Notes under the pieces: generated by a model
The model's input: the letters and a program-made list of their open reading frames with translations, nothing else
Databases searched by the model: none
What the model was told of the DNA's origin: nothing
Part shown: in pieces, positions 29,833 to 41,037 of the stretch
How positions within the stretch are numbered: the stretch's first letter is position 1
Layout: every line of letters begins with the position of its first letter
Position numbers and translations under genes: made by a program
Source: Marinobacterium sp. LSUCC0821
GTDB taxonomy: Bacteria; Pseudomonadota; Gammaproteobacteria; Pseudomonadales; Balneatricaceae
Direction: 5' to 3'
Assembly: GCF_012848475.1 (NCBI RefSeq)
Contig: NZ_CP051666.1
Span: 5,001 to 69,000, forward strand
Length of the DNA: 64,000 nucleotides

Positions 29833-30408
29833 TTATAGCTCGCCTTCAACAGTCGTTAGACCATGAATGGTCCACTCTTGGTATCCGCCACGGTAGTAGT
29901 AGATTAGGTTTGCTGGGTAGCCTTCACGAATCATTGCACGAATACCGGATGGGCTCTGTGGACAGGTGCTTGAGTTACAGAATGCATAAACCTTAGTTGT
30001 CGCATTAGCACAGTCCCAGCCTTCTCCCTTTTTAGCACAACCAAACTGGTCCATGTGCATAGCAACTTCAGTGTAAGGAATGTTGATTGAACCTGGGATC
30101 GTACCAAGTTGAATAACATGATCTTTCATGCGCATATCGACAATAAGAGAGTCTTTTTGGCCGATAGCCTGTATCAGTTCAATTTCACCGACTGGTGTAA
30201 CGCCTTCGGCAGGAACCATAGGTTGTAAGTAGCCTTTAATAAGCGCTGGAGGTGTTTTAACGCGAGTAATAGTGAACGGACCATCTTCAAGCTGAACGGT
30301 AACTTCGTTCATCTTGTCCCACATTTGCAGGTTATCCGTTTCAGCTTGTGCGGCAGATGTACCGATAGCTAAAAGTGTTGTTAGAGCAGTTATGATAAGT
30401 TTGTTCAT
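29833..30408 (-). CDS. periplasmic rhodanese-domain protein
   Basis: A 191-residue secreted protein: signal peptide (1-22, ending AAQA), then a single rhodanese domain with the CH2A-like start VDMRMKDH and the active cysteine C144 in AFCNSSTCPQSP. A second cysteine, C149, five residues on, is unusual for a simple sulfurtransferase. The ATG at 30408 is supported by GGAG. It is divergent from a cytochrome c'-like gene, which hints at sulfur or redox work in the periplasm; that link is inference. Confidence 0.85.
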   Translation of the reverse strand: MNKLIITALTTLLAIGTSAAQAETDNLQMWDKMNEVTVQLEDGPFTITRVKTPPALIKGYLQPMVPAEGVTPVGEIELIQAIGQKDSLIVDMRMKDHVIQLGTIPGSINIPYTEVAMHMDQFGCAKKGEGWDCANATTKVYAFCNSSTCPQSPSGIRAMIREGYPANLIYYYRGGYQEWTIHGLTTVEGEL

Positions 30409-30537
30409 GGTTTCTCCAGAAGAGATATAACTCAATTGAATGATGATATAGCTATTATGCTACTAGAGTTGAATGAACGCTCTAGATTTTTAGTCTAACT
30501 CTGATAACAATAGTGATTCGATAAGTAGGAGTATTTT

Positions 30538-31059
30538 ATGAAACGCACTCTATGGGTTGGCTTGGTAGCTCTAATTTCCACAGCCGTCGTTGCGGAAATG
30601 AAGCATGGTCACAATATGGACGATGGGCATTTTGCGATGCATCATCCGGGACAGACAGAAGCTGCAGTGCCTAATATGGAAGAGAAACGTGAGTTAGTTC
30701 AGTTTCCCCGTAATGAATACCTACTCACTCTGCAAAATATGCGAGATCACCTAAGAGGGATCAACCTCGCTACCTTTGAAATATCAAAGGGAAATTACGA
30801 GGGTGCTGCTGAAATAATTGATACTCACTTAGGCTTTGGTAACTTACATGGCGCAAACGGTATGCACTCTGCTCGTGATTTGATGCCTGCTGGTATGCAG
30901 ATGCTAGGTCACGGAATGCATACCAAAGCTAAAGAGTTATCTATGACCCTTCGTGATGCTGCAATTACTGAAGATTCCCAAGCTATTTTCGCAAAAATGG
31001 CTGATCTAACTTCACAGTGTGTTGCCTGTCACGACAGCTACCGCCTGGCACCAAAATAA
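30538..31059 (+). CDS. cytochrome c'-like periplasmic protein with His/Met-rich N-terminus
   Basis: A 173-residue secreted protein with a signal peptide (about 1-19) and a C-terminal haem c motif C161-V-A-C164-H165 near the end, as in class II cytochromes c. The region after the signal peptide is rich in His and Met (KHGHNMDDGHFAMHH), suggesting metal binding. The central part is helical. It is divergent from the rhodanese gene with 129 bases between starts. Electron partner unknown. Confidence 0.82.
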   Translation: MKRTLWVGLVALISTAVVAEMKHGHNMDDGHFAMHHPGQTEAAVPNMEEKRELVQFPRNEYLLTLQNMRDHLRGINLATFEISKGNYEGAAEIIDTHLGFGNLHGANGMHSARDLMPAGMQMLGHGMHTKAKELSMTLRDAAITEDSQAIFAKMADLTSQCVACHDSYRLAPK

Positions 31060-31110
31060 CTCTTACACAAATACTAAACTGCACTACTCGACAACATAGG
31101 AAGTTGATCA

Positions 31111-31725
31111 ATGGTCGATCTAAGTCGTTATGATGCGCTGATTTTCGATATGGATGGAACCTTGATCGACTCTATGGGGGATCACGGTACCGCTTGGGTT
31201 CGTGCTGTCGCAGAATTTGGCTACAACAAGGTGCAACCCAACTATTTTGATGTGATGGGTGGCGTGCCAAGCTACCAGATAGTTGTGCAGCTCAATGAGA
31301 TGCATGGCCTTAATCATGACCCTCTTGAGGTTGCAGGAAGAAAGTATGAGATTTGGGAGGAGATAAAATCACTTCCAGCACTCATTCCTGCCACTAACGC
31401 TATTTTGGACCAAAACCAAGGCGTCAAACCTATCTCAATTGGCACGGGTGCGCGCCGTCCAGATGCGATCCAAACCCTGACAGACTTAAACCTCCTTCAC
31501 AAATTAACGCATGTCGTAACATCGAGTGATGTTGAGAGAGGAAAACCATTCCCTGATACCTTCTTAAAAGCAGCCGCACTAATGGGCGTTGATCCAAGTA
31601 AATGCGTGGTCTTTGAAGATACTGAGATAGGACGTCAGGCTGCAACAGCCGCTGGTATGGACTGTATCCTTGTGGAGCGTGGTGAGCTGGTACATTACCC
31701 GCTCAAACTATTAGATGAGGTGTAA
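31111..31725 (+). CDS. HAD-superfamily sugar-phosphatase or mutase (YqaB type)
   Basis: A 204-residue haloacid-dehalogenase hydrolase. The nucleophile motif is IFDMDGTLIDSM (residues 8-19), then the cap domain, SIGTGARR, the Lys motif ERGKPFPDTF and the metal-binding VFEDTEIG. This pattern fits the beta-phosphoglucomutase/fructose-1-phosphatase group. The substrate cannot be fixed. Its stop codon abuts the stop of the convergent lipoprotein gene with no spacer. Confidence 0.85.
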   Translation: MVDLSRYDALIFDMDGTLIDSMGDHGTAWVRAVAEFGYNKVQPNYFDVMGGVPSYQIVVQLNEMHGLNHDPLEVAGRKYEIWEEIKSLPALIPATNAILDQNQGVKPISIGTGARRPDAIQTLTDLNLLHKLTHVVTSSDVERGKPFPDTFLKAAALMGVDPSKCVVFEDTEIGRQAATAAGMDCILVERGELVHYPLKLLDEV

Positions 31726-32157
31726 TTAGTTTGTTGCGTTAGCTGTTACAGCAGACGGTATTGCGCCACCCACATCAATTGAACCCAACGCGATGTTGAT
31801 TGCTGTATTCGTTCCCACATCTGCAAGGATCTTCTCCTCTTTGAGGGGCTCTTTGCCACACGCCTCCATCATATTTGAAGCATTCTTCCGGTCAGCATAA
31901 TCAAGGGCTGCATTTGCACCAACGATCACCGGTAGAAGCCCAGCTGTGGCGATAGATAGAATAGGGGTGGCAACAAGGCGTCCAAGTTTAAGGTTTTCGT
32001 GTGTCTCCACCGTCTCTACCGCTGAAGCGCACTCAACACTGGCAGTCGCTGAACCATCAGACCACATCGTCCATGCAGTATCTTTCGACACGCTCGAGCA
32101 ACCGGTTAGCGTGATTCCGAGAAGCAGTGCAGTGATGGCTTTAATAGATGAATTCAC
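31726..32157 (-). CDS. small lipoprotein of unknown function
   Basis: A 143-residue lipoprotein: signal peptide with lipobox LTGC at residues 17-20. The mature part has a glycine/alanine-rich hydrophobic stretch (PILSIATAGLLPVIVGANAALDY) that may enter a membrane. I do not recognise the family. It ends exactly where the HAD gene ends. Confidence 0.7.
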   Translation of the reverse strand: MNSSIKAITALLLGITLTGCSSVSKDTAWTMWSDGSATASVECASAVETVETHENLKLGRLVATPILSIATAGLLPVIVGANAALDYADRKNASNMMEACGKEPLKEEKILADVGTNTAINIALGSIDVGGAIPSAVTANATN

Positions 32158-32220
32158 TCTTTTTACTCAAATATCGTGTGTGGTTTTTGTTGTTCTTGTG
32201 ACATTTGAGTCAGGAAATTT

Positions 32221-32243
32221 AAAAAAGTTCCCTAAAATTAGGG
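32221..32243 (-). terminator. candidate terminator after ppiC
   Basis: On the minus strand CCCTAA-TT-TTAGGG is followed two bases later by six Ts. It lies just past the ppiC stop. The stem is short and AT-rich. Confidence 0.55.
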
Positions 32244-32248
32244 ATTTA

Positions 32249-32530
32249 TTAACTGTCTCTGTAGAGGGTCTTGATTAGGTGAAAACCAAATCGAGTTTTT
32301 ATGGGACCGTGAACTTTTAAAATTGGGCGTTTGAAAACAACGTCATCAAACTGTTTCACCATATCGCCGCGACGAAACTCCCCTAAAGCACCACCCCGTT
32401 TACCGGAGGGGCAGATCGAGTGTTTCTTAGCCAAGGAAGCGAAATCTTTCCCCTTTTTGAGTTGCTCTAGAAGGTCGAGTGCCTCTTTCTCACTTTTAAC
32501 GAGAATGTGAATCGCTGATGCTGTTGCCAT
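32249..32530 (-). CDS. ppiC: parvulin-type peptidyl-prolyl isomerase C
   Basis: A 93-residue cytoplasmic single-domain parvulin, almost the same length as E. coli PpiC (93). Key blocks: [33 protein letters not shown] and the end [11 protein letters not shown]. It speeds cis-trans isomerisation at proline bonds. I moved the start to the ATG at 32530, which has AAGGAG seven bases before it. Confidence 0.95.
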   Translation of the reverse strand: MATASAIHILVKSEKEALDLLEQLKKGKDFASLAKKHSICPSGKRGGALGEFRRGDMVKQFDDVVFKRPILKVHGPIKTRFGFHLIKTLYRDS

Positions 32531-32646
32531 GACTGTCTCCTTTGCCCTCAATAGTATAGCAATTACTTAAAGTTAAATGAGATCACTTGTTTAAAAAGTG
32601 TATGATGCGATCTACAAAATGAACATTTTAAAGTTTTGAGACCTAT

Positions 32647-33960
32647 ATGATTTTTACTCGTCAAGATTTCATCTCTTGGGTTGATCTCGTTATAAATACG
32701 CTTTTGGAATGGTTTTCCAGTCCTGGCTTTTATGGACAGTTGGCAATCATGTTTTTGGCGGGGGTTATTGCATTTGCTGTTGCTCATTTCTTAAAACAGC
32801 GCTCCATTTTTCAGATTGCACAGACTGAAGAGACCTCGCAGGGTTTCAGAGGGCTGTTATTTGCTCTTGAGCCCCTCGTGTTTCCATTCGTACAGATCCT
32901 CGTTTTGGCCCTGAGTGTTGATATTAGTCAGGAATTAGTTGGTGAAAGTCAGCTTCTACGGATTTCAGAAAGTGCTGCAGTTATCTTTTTGCTCTACTCG
33001 ATAATCTCAAATTTTGTCAAAAACAAGCTGATTAAAAATTTAATCATTTGGGTAGTGATTCCTGCTTCAATTTTGCATGTTTTTGATGCCCTCGAAGATG
33101 TCACACATTACCTAGATACAATCGCACTTCAGATCGGAAATATTAAAGTATCTGCATACGGCATCTTGCGCATGATCGTATTCGGCACTCTTCTATTTTG
33201 GTTAGGTCGACTCTCGCGCTCTGCCGGAAATAGAATTATTCGGCGTCAAGAGGAGATCGATATTGGTACAAGAGAGCTGTTCGCTAAGTTATTTGAGGTG
33301 GCGCTTGCGATCATCATTTTTGTTCTTCTTTTGCAGCTTATGGGTATAAACCTGACAGCATTGGCGGTCTTCGGTGGTGCTTTGGGGGTTGGTTTAGGTT
33401 TTGGTCTCCAGTCGATAGCTACTAACTTTATTTCAGGCATCATTCTGCTCCTAGATCGTTCGCTGACAGTGGGCGATTTTATTGAGCTGGAAGATGGAAA
33501 GAAGGGGACTATCAGGGAGATGAATATGCGGTCAACAACCGTTGAAACCTATGACGGTAAGGATATCATGGTGCCAAACGAGCGCTTCATGAATAGCACA
33601 TTCATTAACTGGACGCACAAAAACCCCAGACAAAGATATTCTATCGATATCTCCGTTGCTTACAGCACAGATCTTGATCAACTATTTCCACTTCTTAAAG
33701 AGGTTCTTAAATCCCACCCTAAAGTTATTCACGGCCCAGAGTTTGATTTGGATGAACAGCCCGATGCAGAGATTAAGGGGTTTGGAGATTCTGGTATCGA
33801 TATCTTAATTGAGTTTTGGATGGAGGGGATTGATGACGGTGAGAACCGCGTGGGCGGCGACCTGCTGTTAATGATTTGGCGAGCCCTCAAAGAGCACAAT
33901 ATTCAAATACCCTTTCCTCAGCGCGAAGTTACAATTATAGGGCACAGACCTCTTGAATAA
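32647..33960 (+). CDS. MscS-family mechanosensitive channel
   Basis: A 437-residue small-conductance channel homologue. Several N-terminal membrane helices (about residues 25-215) precede the pore helix, GALGVGLGFGLQSIATNF, with the alternating Gly/Ala pattern typical of MscS TM3. The cytoplasmic beta and cage domains follow (VGDFIELEDGKKGTIREMN, VPNERFMNS). It releases solutes on osmotic downshock. It is longer than E. coli MscS (286), with extra N-terminal helices. Confidence 0.92.
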   Translation: MIFTRQDFISWVDLVINTLLEWFSSPGFYGQLAIMFLAGVIAFAVAHFLKQRSIFQIAQTEETSQGFRGLLFALEPLVFPFVQILVLALSVDISQELVGESQLLRISESAAVIFLLYSIISNFVKNKLIKNLIIWVVIPASILHVFDALEDVTHYLDTIALQIGNIKVSAYGILRMIVFGTLLFWLGRLSRSAGNRIIRRQEEIDIGTRELFAKLFEVALAIIIFVLLLQLMGINLTALAVFGGALGVGLGFGLQSIATNFISGIILLLDRSLTVGDFIELEDGKKGTIREMNMRSTTVETYDGKDIMVPNERFMNSTFINWTHKNPRQRYSIDISVAYSTDLDQLFPLLKEVLKSHPKVIHGPEFDLDEQPDAEIKGFGDSGIDILIEFWMEGIDDGENRVGGDLLLMIWRALKEHNIQIPFPQREVTIIGHRPLE

Positions 33961-33983
33961 AAAAACGGAGGCGATGCCTCCGT
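33959..33983 (-). terminator. terminator of the DUF4395-like gene
   Basis: The stem ACGGAGGC-gat-GCCTCCGT at 33965-33983 is followed on the minus strand by seven Ts (33965 down to 33959). It lies beyond the stop at 33990 and also overlaps the mscS stop region. Confidence 0.85.
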
Positions 33984-33989
33984 ATTTGA

Positions 33990-34649
33990 TCAATCGTAAC
34001 AGGCTTTGCACTCATCTTTGAAAATGCCAACTTTGACCAGCATCGAGTGAAGCCAGCATCCTGCACACCAGCCTGCGGCAGCTTCAAGCCACATAAATGT
34101 TAAGCAGAGTGGAATTGTGACAAGAGGAGTCCAGCGAGGCATCCAGTTATCTACTGTAGATAATAGTTCACTCCCCGCGATGCCATTCACAGCCTCTGCG
34201 ATAGGGACTGGGTTGAAGAAGCATAGACAAGCCAAAACAAGTGCAGTGCCGATCTTCCAAGCAAATTTCTTAGGCTGGTAAGGACGGTAGACTGGTTTAT
34301 GGTGGCGGTTCATTGCACCAGCAATCCAGAAGAGAGGACACATCCATGCAGTCTTATGGCTTTGGCCTAAAATCATCTCCCATAGAACATAAAGAAGCAC
34401 GAAAGATTGCGGAGTCCAGTCATAGACCTGACGCACCATTTCTGCAGAGTAGATTATTTGGCCTGCAAAGTTTGTCTCCCAGGTATCCTCTATCGTACTC
34501 GAATCTACTATCCAAGCTGAGCCGTTGATGGTGTTGTAGAAGATGACAAGAATTGAGACTGGGACTAAGAAAAGAAATGCAGCACGTGTTCTTACCACGT
34601 TATCGTTGACCATTTCATAGGTCATTGGGTGGAAAAGCGGGTTTCTCAT
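33990..34649 (-). CDS. multi-pass membrane protein with CxxC motifs (DUF4395-like)
   Basis: A 219-residue protein with three or four membrane segments (about 21-41, 72-92, 130-150, 172-200). It carries CPLFW in a cytoplasmic or periplasmic loop and a cysteine-rich end, WCAGCWLHSM then ECKACYD. The layout recalls DUF4395 proteins, which are often linked to thiol redox, but I hold that loosely. Standalone gene. Confidence 0.55.
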   Translation of the reverse strand: MRNPLFHPMTYEMVNDNVVRTRAAFLFLVPVSILVIFYNTINGSAWIVDSSTIEDTWETNFAGQIIYSAEMVRQVYDWTPQSFVLLYVLWEMILGQSHKTAWMCPLFWIAGAMNRHHKPVYRPYQPKKFAWKIGTALVLACLCFFNPVPIAEAVNGIAGSELLSTVDNWMPRWTPLVTIPLCLTFMWLEAAAGWCAGCWLHSMLVKVGIFKDECKACYD

Positions 34650-34697
34650 TGTTGTACCCCTAAGGTTCCCTAATATTTTTATTGGCCTAAGCTAAGG

Positions 34698-34713
34698 CTT
34701 AATCCATATTAAG
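34698..34713. promoter_or_regulatory. inverted repeat upstream of the DUF4395-like gene
   Basis: CTTAAT-ccat-ATTAAG is a perfect inverted repeat about 50 bases before the gene start. It could be an operator, or chance in an AT-rich spacer. Confidence 0.3.
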
Positions 34714-34844
34714 TGACGCTTAATGCCTATTCCAAGGGGCTGGTTAGAGTATTTTAGATGTAAAAAAATGAGGGATAGGCCTAAATGTTATTGAACCCTT
34801 GTGGTCTATAACAATTAAGCCTAGTTGTCTGTCGCTTGCTGGGA

Positions 34845-35144
34845 TTATTGATGCCCTTCAATAGCTTCAATAATTTTAGCCTTTCTCCAGCTCTTCTTAA
34901 CTTCGACGCCATGTTTGGCTGCATATTCAAGCAACTGATTAACGGTCATGCCGTTAAAATCGGAAGCTGGCGCTGAACTATTTTTTTCAGGCTTAGTTGC
35001 AGCTTGTTCTATCTCGGCTTTACTAACTGTACTTTCAGTAATTGGAGATTCTGAAACGTTCTCTTGTGCAGCGGTTCTACTATTAGCAGGTGCTGCAGCC
35101 GCCTCAGATTTTATGCCAAAAAGTCGTTTGATGAAGTTAAGCAT
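34845..35144 (-). CDS. small protein with C-terminal SAP/HeH-type domain
   Basis: A 99-residue protein. Residues 1-12 form an amphipathic or hydrophobic helix (MLNFIKRLFGIK), the middle is low-complexity (Ala, Ser, Glu), and the last 35 residues (MTVNQLLEYAAKHGVEVKKS..KAKIIEAIEG) match the helix-extended-loop-helix fold of SAP/HeH domains that often bind DNA or RNA. Function unknown. Confidence 0.65.
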   Translation of the reverse strand: MLNFIKRLFGIKSEAAAAPANSRTAAQENVSESPITESTVSKAEIEQAATKPEKNSSAPASDFNGMTVNQLLEYAAKHGVEVKKSWRKAKIIEAIEGHQ

Positions 35145-35268
35145 TTCTATCCCTTTTTATTTTTTATTGCCTGGGAATCCTAACATACTTTGATCAAATT
35201 TTATCCAGTTGTAAAAGTTAAGCGAAATTGAGTCCGGCGAGTAGCAGTTTAGGGAGGGATTTTGGCAT

Positions 35269-35296
35269 AAAAAAACACGATCCTTTCGGTATCGTG
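35269..35296 (-). terminator. terminator after tRNA-Leu
   Basis: On the minus strand CACGAT-A-CC-gaaa-GG-ATCGTG is followed by seven Ts. It ends the tRNA-Leu transcript. Confidence 0.9.
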
Positions 35297-35340
35297 CCTC
35301 TTCAAATCAATCTGCTTCATATTCCTAGCACCACTAAGAG

Positions 35341-35426
35341 TGGTACCGATGGTCGGACTCGAACCGACACGCTTTAAGGGCAACGGATTTTGAATCCGTC
35401 GTGTCTACCAATTCCACCACACCGGC
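35341..35426 (-). tRNA. leuX: tRNA-Leu(CAA)
   Basis: An 86-base type II tRNA with a long variable arm (GCCCTTAAAGCG region). Anticodon loop TTCAAAA gives CAA, reading UUG codons. D-loop TGGAATTGGTAGACAC and T-arm GTCGGTTCGAGTCCGAC are typical of tRNA-Leu, and CCA is encoded. It has its own promoter and terminator. The symbol leuX is used by analogy with the CAA isoacceptor of E. coli. Confidence 0.95.
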
Positions 35427-35443
35427 GAAATATGAAGGTGCGA

Positions 35444-35471
35444 ATTATAAGCGGGTTTTAGAATAGGTCAA
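35444..35471 (-). promoter_or_regulatory. promoter of tRNA-Leu
   Basis: Reading the minus strand: -35 TTGACC, 16-base spacer, -10 TATAAT, then the GC-rich discriminator TCGCACC. The -10 ends 17 bases before the mature tRNA. Such discriminators are typical of stringently controlled stable-RNA promoters. Confidence 0.82.
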
Positions 35472-35538
35472 TCTTCTCTGACCTTTTTCGCTCTTTTTTG
35501 TTAACATTTGCCACCCAATTTTTTAGGTTCTCTCTTTC

Positions 35539-37732
<2,194 letters not shown>

Positions 37733-37759
37733 ATTTGACTACTATTTGGAGTGCTTTAA

Positions 37760-38092
37760 ATGAGCTTCTTTATTACCCCTGCTTACGCTGAAGGTTCTGC
37801 TGCTGGTGCATTGGATCCTGGTATGTTTAACCTTGTGTTCCTGCTTGGTTTCGGTCTTATCTTCTACTTCTTCATGTGGCGCCCACAGGCTAAACGCCAG
37901 AAAGAGCACAAGAATCTAATTGGTGGTCTTGCGAAAGGTGATGAAGTGATCACTGCAGGTGGCATCATCGGTAAAGTTGTTCGTCTAACTGATGATTACG
38001 TTGCACTTGAAGTTGCTGACGGTGTTGAGATGAAGTTCCAGAAATCTCACGTTGCTGCTGAACTACCAAAAGGTACTATCAAAGGTATCTAA
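37760..38092 (+). CDS. yajC: Sec translocon accessory protein YajC
   Basis: A 110-residue YajC with one membrane helix (about 20-40, MFNLVFLLGFGLIFYFFMW) and the conserved stretch RPQAKRQKEHKNLI..GDEVITAGGI. It joins SecDF-YidC to assist Sec export. It comes directly before secD, from which it is separated by a hairpin. Confidence 0.96.
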   Translation: MSFFITPAYAEGSAAGALDPGMFNLVFLLGFGLIFYFFMWRPQAKRQKEHKNLIGGLAKGDEVITAGGIIGKVVRLTDDYVALEVADGVEMKFQKSHVAAELPKGTIKGI

Positions 38093-38118
38093 TTCGATAC
38101 CTGATAAGTCTGTTAAAA

Positions 38119-38137
38119 CGCCACCTTTAAGGTGGCG
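38119..38137 (+). terminator. hairpin between yajC and secD (possible attenuator)
   Basis: CGCCACCTT-t-AAGGTGGCG is a near-perfect inverted repeat lying 27 bases past yajC and 27 before secD. The following sequence CCTTGTTTTC is only weakly T-rich, so partial termination or mRNA protection are both possible. Confidence 0.55.
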
Positions 38138-38163
38138 CCTTGTTTTCGCTAAGGATGGGCCCC

Positions 38164-40017
38164 ATGCTCAATCGCTTCCCGCTTTGGAAGACGTTGTTAG
38201 TCATTATTACGTTGGCCGTTTCAACGTTATATGCACTTCCAAATCTCTACCCTGATGACTTTGCTGTTCAGATCTCTGGTACACGCCAAGAGGTAAAAGT
38301 CGATAACCGAACTATTGATCGCATAACGCGTGCTCTAGATGAGAGTAAGATCTCTTATAAAGCGGCAGAAGCGGCTGACGGCGCAGGTCTGATTCGATTT
38401 GTTGATGGTGAAGCTCAGTTAGTTGGCCGTGAAGTAATTGGTCGCACTCTTGGCGAAACATACACTGTAGCTCTAAACCTCGCGCCAACGACGCCTGACT
38501 GGTTAACATCAATCGGTGCCGGCCCAATGAAGCTAGGTCTAGATCTTCGCGGTGGTGTCCACTTCTTGCTTGAAGTTGATATGGTGACCGCCGTTTCGCA
38601 GCGTCTAGAGGTTTACGTTAGTGACATCAAAGGCAACCTGCGTTCTGAGCGTATGCGCTACCGTCAGGTAGAGACAATGGGTGACGGCACACTTGCTGTT
38701 CGTTTCGCTGATGTGGAAACGCGTGATAGTGCCGCGACGATGCTGAAAGGCAAGTTCCCTGAATTTATGATCACCAATCTTGATGAGGCTAACTACTCAA
38801 GCTTGAAGATCAATCTTAGTGAGCAGACGCTTCGCGAGATCGAAGACTACGCGATCAAACAGAACCTCACGACCCTGCGTAACCGTGTGAATGAGCTGGG
38901 TGTTGCCGAGCCTTTAGTGCAGCGCCAAGGTCGTAACCGTATTGTTGTACAGTTGCCTGGTATTCAAGACGCTGCTGCCGCTAAACGTATTATCGGTAAA
39001 ACTGCTAACCTTGAATTCCGCCTAGAAGCTAAGCCTGATGCATCTCGCGCGACAACTGAAACCTACCCATTCCGCAGTGAAGAGGGACGTACCGCAGTCC
39101 TTGAGCGTGACGTGATCATCACAGGTTCGAGCGTGGCAAATGCACAATCTAACTTTGATGAAAACGGCCAGCCACAGGTGTCGATCAGTCTCGACTCTAA
39201 GGGTGGTCAGTTGATGAGTCGTGTGACGCGTGATGCGATTCAGCGTCGCATGGCCGTTCTATTCGTTGAGCACAAAGCGCGCACTGTGATGGAAACTGTC
39301 GATGGTGCACAGGTCGCTAAACGAATCCCTTACGTTGAGAAGAAGATCATCTCTCTTGCTACCATACAGAGCACTCTAGGCAACAGTTTCCGAATTACCG
39401 GTTTGGATAGTGCGCAAGAGTCTTCAGAGCTTGCTCTCCTATTGCGTGCTGGTGCATTGGCAGCTCCAATCTACTTTGTAGAGGAGCGTACAGTTGGTCC
39501 AAGCATGGGTGCCGAGAACATTGAGCTGGGTATGATCTCTGTTCAAATCGGTTTCGCTGTCGTGATGCTGTTTATGTTGGCGTACTACCGTGTATTCGGT
39601 TTGATTGCCAACATCGCTCTTGGATTTAACCTGGTTATACTAGTCGCTGTAATGTCGATCCTTTCGGCAACTCTAACACTGCCTGGTATTGCAGGTATTG
39701 TTTTGACCGTAGGTATGGCGGTGGATGCCAACGTTCTGATCTTTGAACGAATCAAAGAGGAACTGAAAAACGGTATGCCGGTTCAATCGGCAATCAATGC
39801 CGGTTTCGGACGTGCATTCACAACTATTCTTGATGCCAACATCACTACCCTATTGGCGGGTGTGATTCTATTTGCGATGGGTACAGGGCCTGTTAAAGGT
39901 TTCGCTATCACGCTATCTGTCGGCATTGTTACTTCAATGTTTACCGCAATCCTAGTGACTCGCCTGATGGTGAATCTAGTGTACGGCGGCAAGCAACTTA
40001 AAACGATTAAGCTGTAA
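38164..40017 (+). CDS. secD: protein translocase subunit SecD
   Basis: A 617-residue SecD, which with SecF uses the proton motive force to pull exported proteins through the Sec channel. MLNRFPLWKTLLV matches the family N-terminus, so I start at the ATG at 38164 (AAGGA eight bases upstream) rather than the TTG at 38140. The P1 head domain fills the periplasmic loop and six helices are present, the conserved GMAVDANVLIFERIKEEL lying in the fourth. Confidence 0.97.
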   Translation: MLNRFPLWKTLLVIITLAVSTLYALPNLYPDDFAVQISGTRQEVKVDNRTIDRITRALDESKISYKAAEAADGAGLIRFVDGEAQLVGREVIGRTLGETYTVALNLAPTTPDWLTSIGAGPMKLGLDLRGGVHFLLEVDMVTAVSQRLEVYVSDIKGNLRSERMRYRQVETMGDGTLAVRFADVETRDSAATMLKGKFPEFMITNLDEANYSSLKINLSEQTLREIEDYAIKQNLTTLRNRVNELGVAEPLVQRQGRNRIVVQLPGIQDAAAAKRIIGKTANLEFRLEAKPDASRATTETYPFRSEEGRTAVLERDVIITGSSVANAQSNFDENGQPQVSISLDSKGGQLMSRVTRDAIQRRMAVLFVEHKARTVMETVDGAQVAKRIPYVEKKIISLATIQSTLGNSFRITGLDSAQESSELALLLRAGALAAPIYFVEERTVGPSMGAENIELGMISVQIGFAVVMLFMLAYYRVFGLIANIALGFNLVILVAVMSILSATLTLPGIAGIVLTVGMAVDANVLIFERIKEELKNGMPVQSAINAGFGRAFTTILDANITTLLAGVILFAMGTGPVKGFAITLSVGIVTSMFTAILVTRLMVNLVYGGKQLKTIKL

Positions 40018-40030
40018 GGGAGGTCTAGTG

Positions 40031-40951
40031 ATGTCTGCAGATGGCAAAATCTACAATTTCATGGGCCTTCGTAAGGTCCTAGCTGCAATCTCAATTGCTT
40101 TGATGCTCGCTTCAGTAGCTTCGTTAGCAGTTAACGGTCTGCGCTTTGGTTTGGACTTTACTGGCGGTAGCTTGGTGGAAGTGGGTTACCAAGAGTCAGC
40201 TAATTTGGGTCAAATTCGTGAGCAGCTAGTAAAAGCCGGCTACCTTGATGCTGTGGTACAGACCTTTGGTTCAAGTACTGATGTATTGATTCGATTAGGT
40301 GAAACCCACGACCCGAAATTGGGCGATAAGATCGTTGAAGCATTGAAAGTTGATGGAGCAGAGCTTGAGCTGCGTCGTAACGAATATGTGGGTGCCCAAG
40401 TGGGTGAAGAGCTTCGTGAGCAGGGTGGTCTAGGCATGCTGTTGGCGTTGGGTATGATCATGATCTACCTTGCGTTCCGCTTCCAGTTCAAGTTCTCGCT
40501 TGGTGCGGTGCTGGCGCTTGTTCATGACGTGACAATTGTCCTTGGCTTCTTCTCGATCATGCAGCTTGACTTCGATCTGACTGTATTGGCTGCCGTGTTA
40601 GCAGTGATAGGTTACTCGTTGAACGATACCATCGTTGTCTATGACCGTATTCGTGAAAATTTCCGAATCATGCGTACCGATAACACGGTTGAGGTGATGA
40701 ACTCTTCGCTATCGCAAACGCTCAGTCGTACGATTGTGACTTCGTTAACAACTGCGTTGGTTTTGGTTGCATTGTTGGTGTTTGGTGGCGAGACAATTCG
40801 TGGTTTCTCTATCGCACTGCTTGCCGGTATTGTGATTGGTACTTACTCATCCATCTATGTTGCGGCTAACTTGTTGTTGGCGCTCAACGTTTCTCGTGAT
40901 GATTTGATACCGCCACCGAAAGAGAACGTCGAAATCGACGAGATGCCTTAA
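40031..40951 (+). CDS. secF: protein translocase subunit SecF
   Basis: A 306-residue SecF, partner of SecD, with six helices and the conserved DFTGGSLVEV in the first periplasmic loop and VIGYSLNDTIVVYDRIREN in helix 4. The ATG at 40031 has GGGAGG seven bases upstream; an in-frame GTG immediately before is less likely. It lies 13 bases after secD and is followed by a strong terminator. Confidence 0.97.
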   Translation: MSADGKIYNFMGLRKVLAAISIALMLASVASLAVNGLRFGLDFTGGSLVEVGYQESANLGQIREQLVKAGYLDAVVQTFGSSTDVLIRLGETHDPKLGDKIVEALKVDGAELELRRNEYVGAQVGEELREQGGLGMLLALGMIMIYLAFRFQFKFSLGAVLALVHDVTIVLGFFSIMQLDFDLTVLAAVLAVIGYSLNDTIVVYDRIRENFRIMRTDNTVEVMNSSLSQTLSRTIVTSLTTALVLVALLVFGGETIRGFSIALLAGIVIGTYSSIYVAANLLLALNVSRDDLIPPPKENVEIDEMP

Positions 40952-40963
40952 ATCCTTATCTCT

Positions 40964-40994
40964 AGAGCCGGCTAAATAGCCGGCTCTTCTTTTT
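40964..40994 (+). terminator. terminator after secF
   Basis: A ten-base-pair stem, AGAGCCGGCT-aaat-AGCCGGCTCT, followed by TCTTTTTC, 12 bases past the secF stop. It closes the queA-secF group. Confidence 0.93.
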
Positions 40995-41037
40995 CGGGTT
41001 AGTATTAAGTAATAAATAATTATGGAATTAAAAGTAG

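Noticed and set aside
31721-31730. Zero-gap tail-to-tail stop codons as a possible frameshift or fusion
   Set aside because: Both proteins end normally; the abutting convergent stops need no special explanation.
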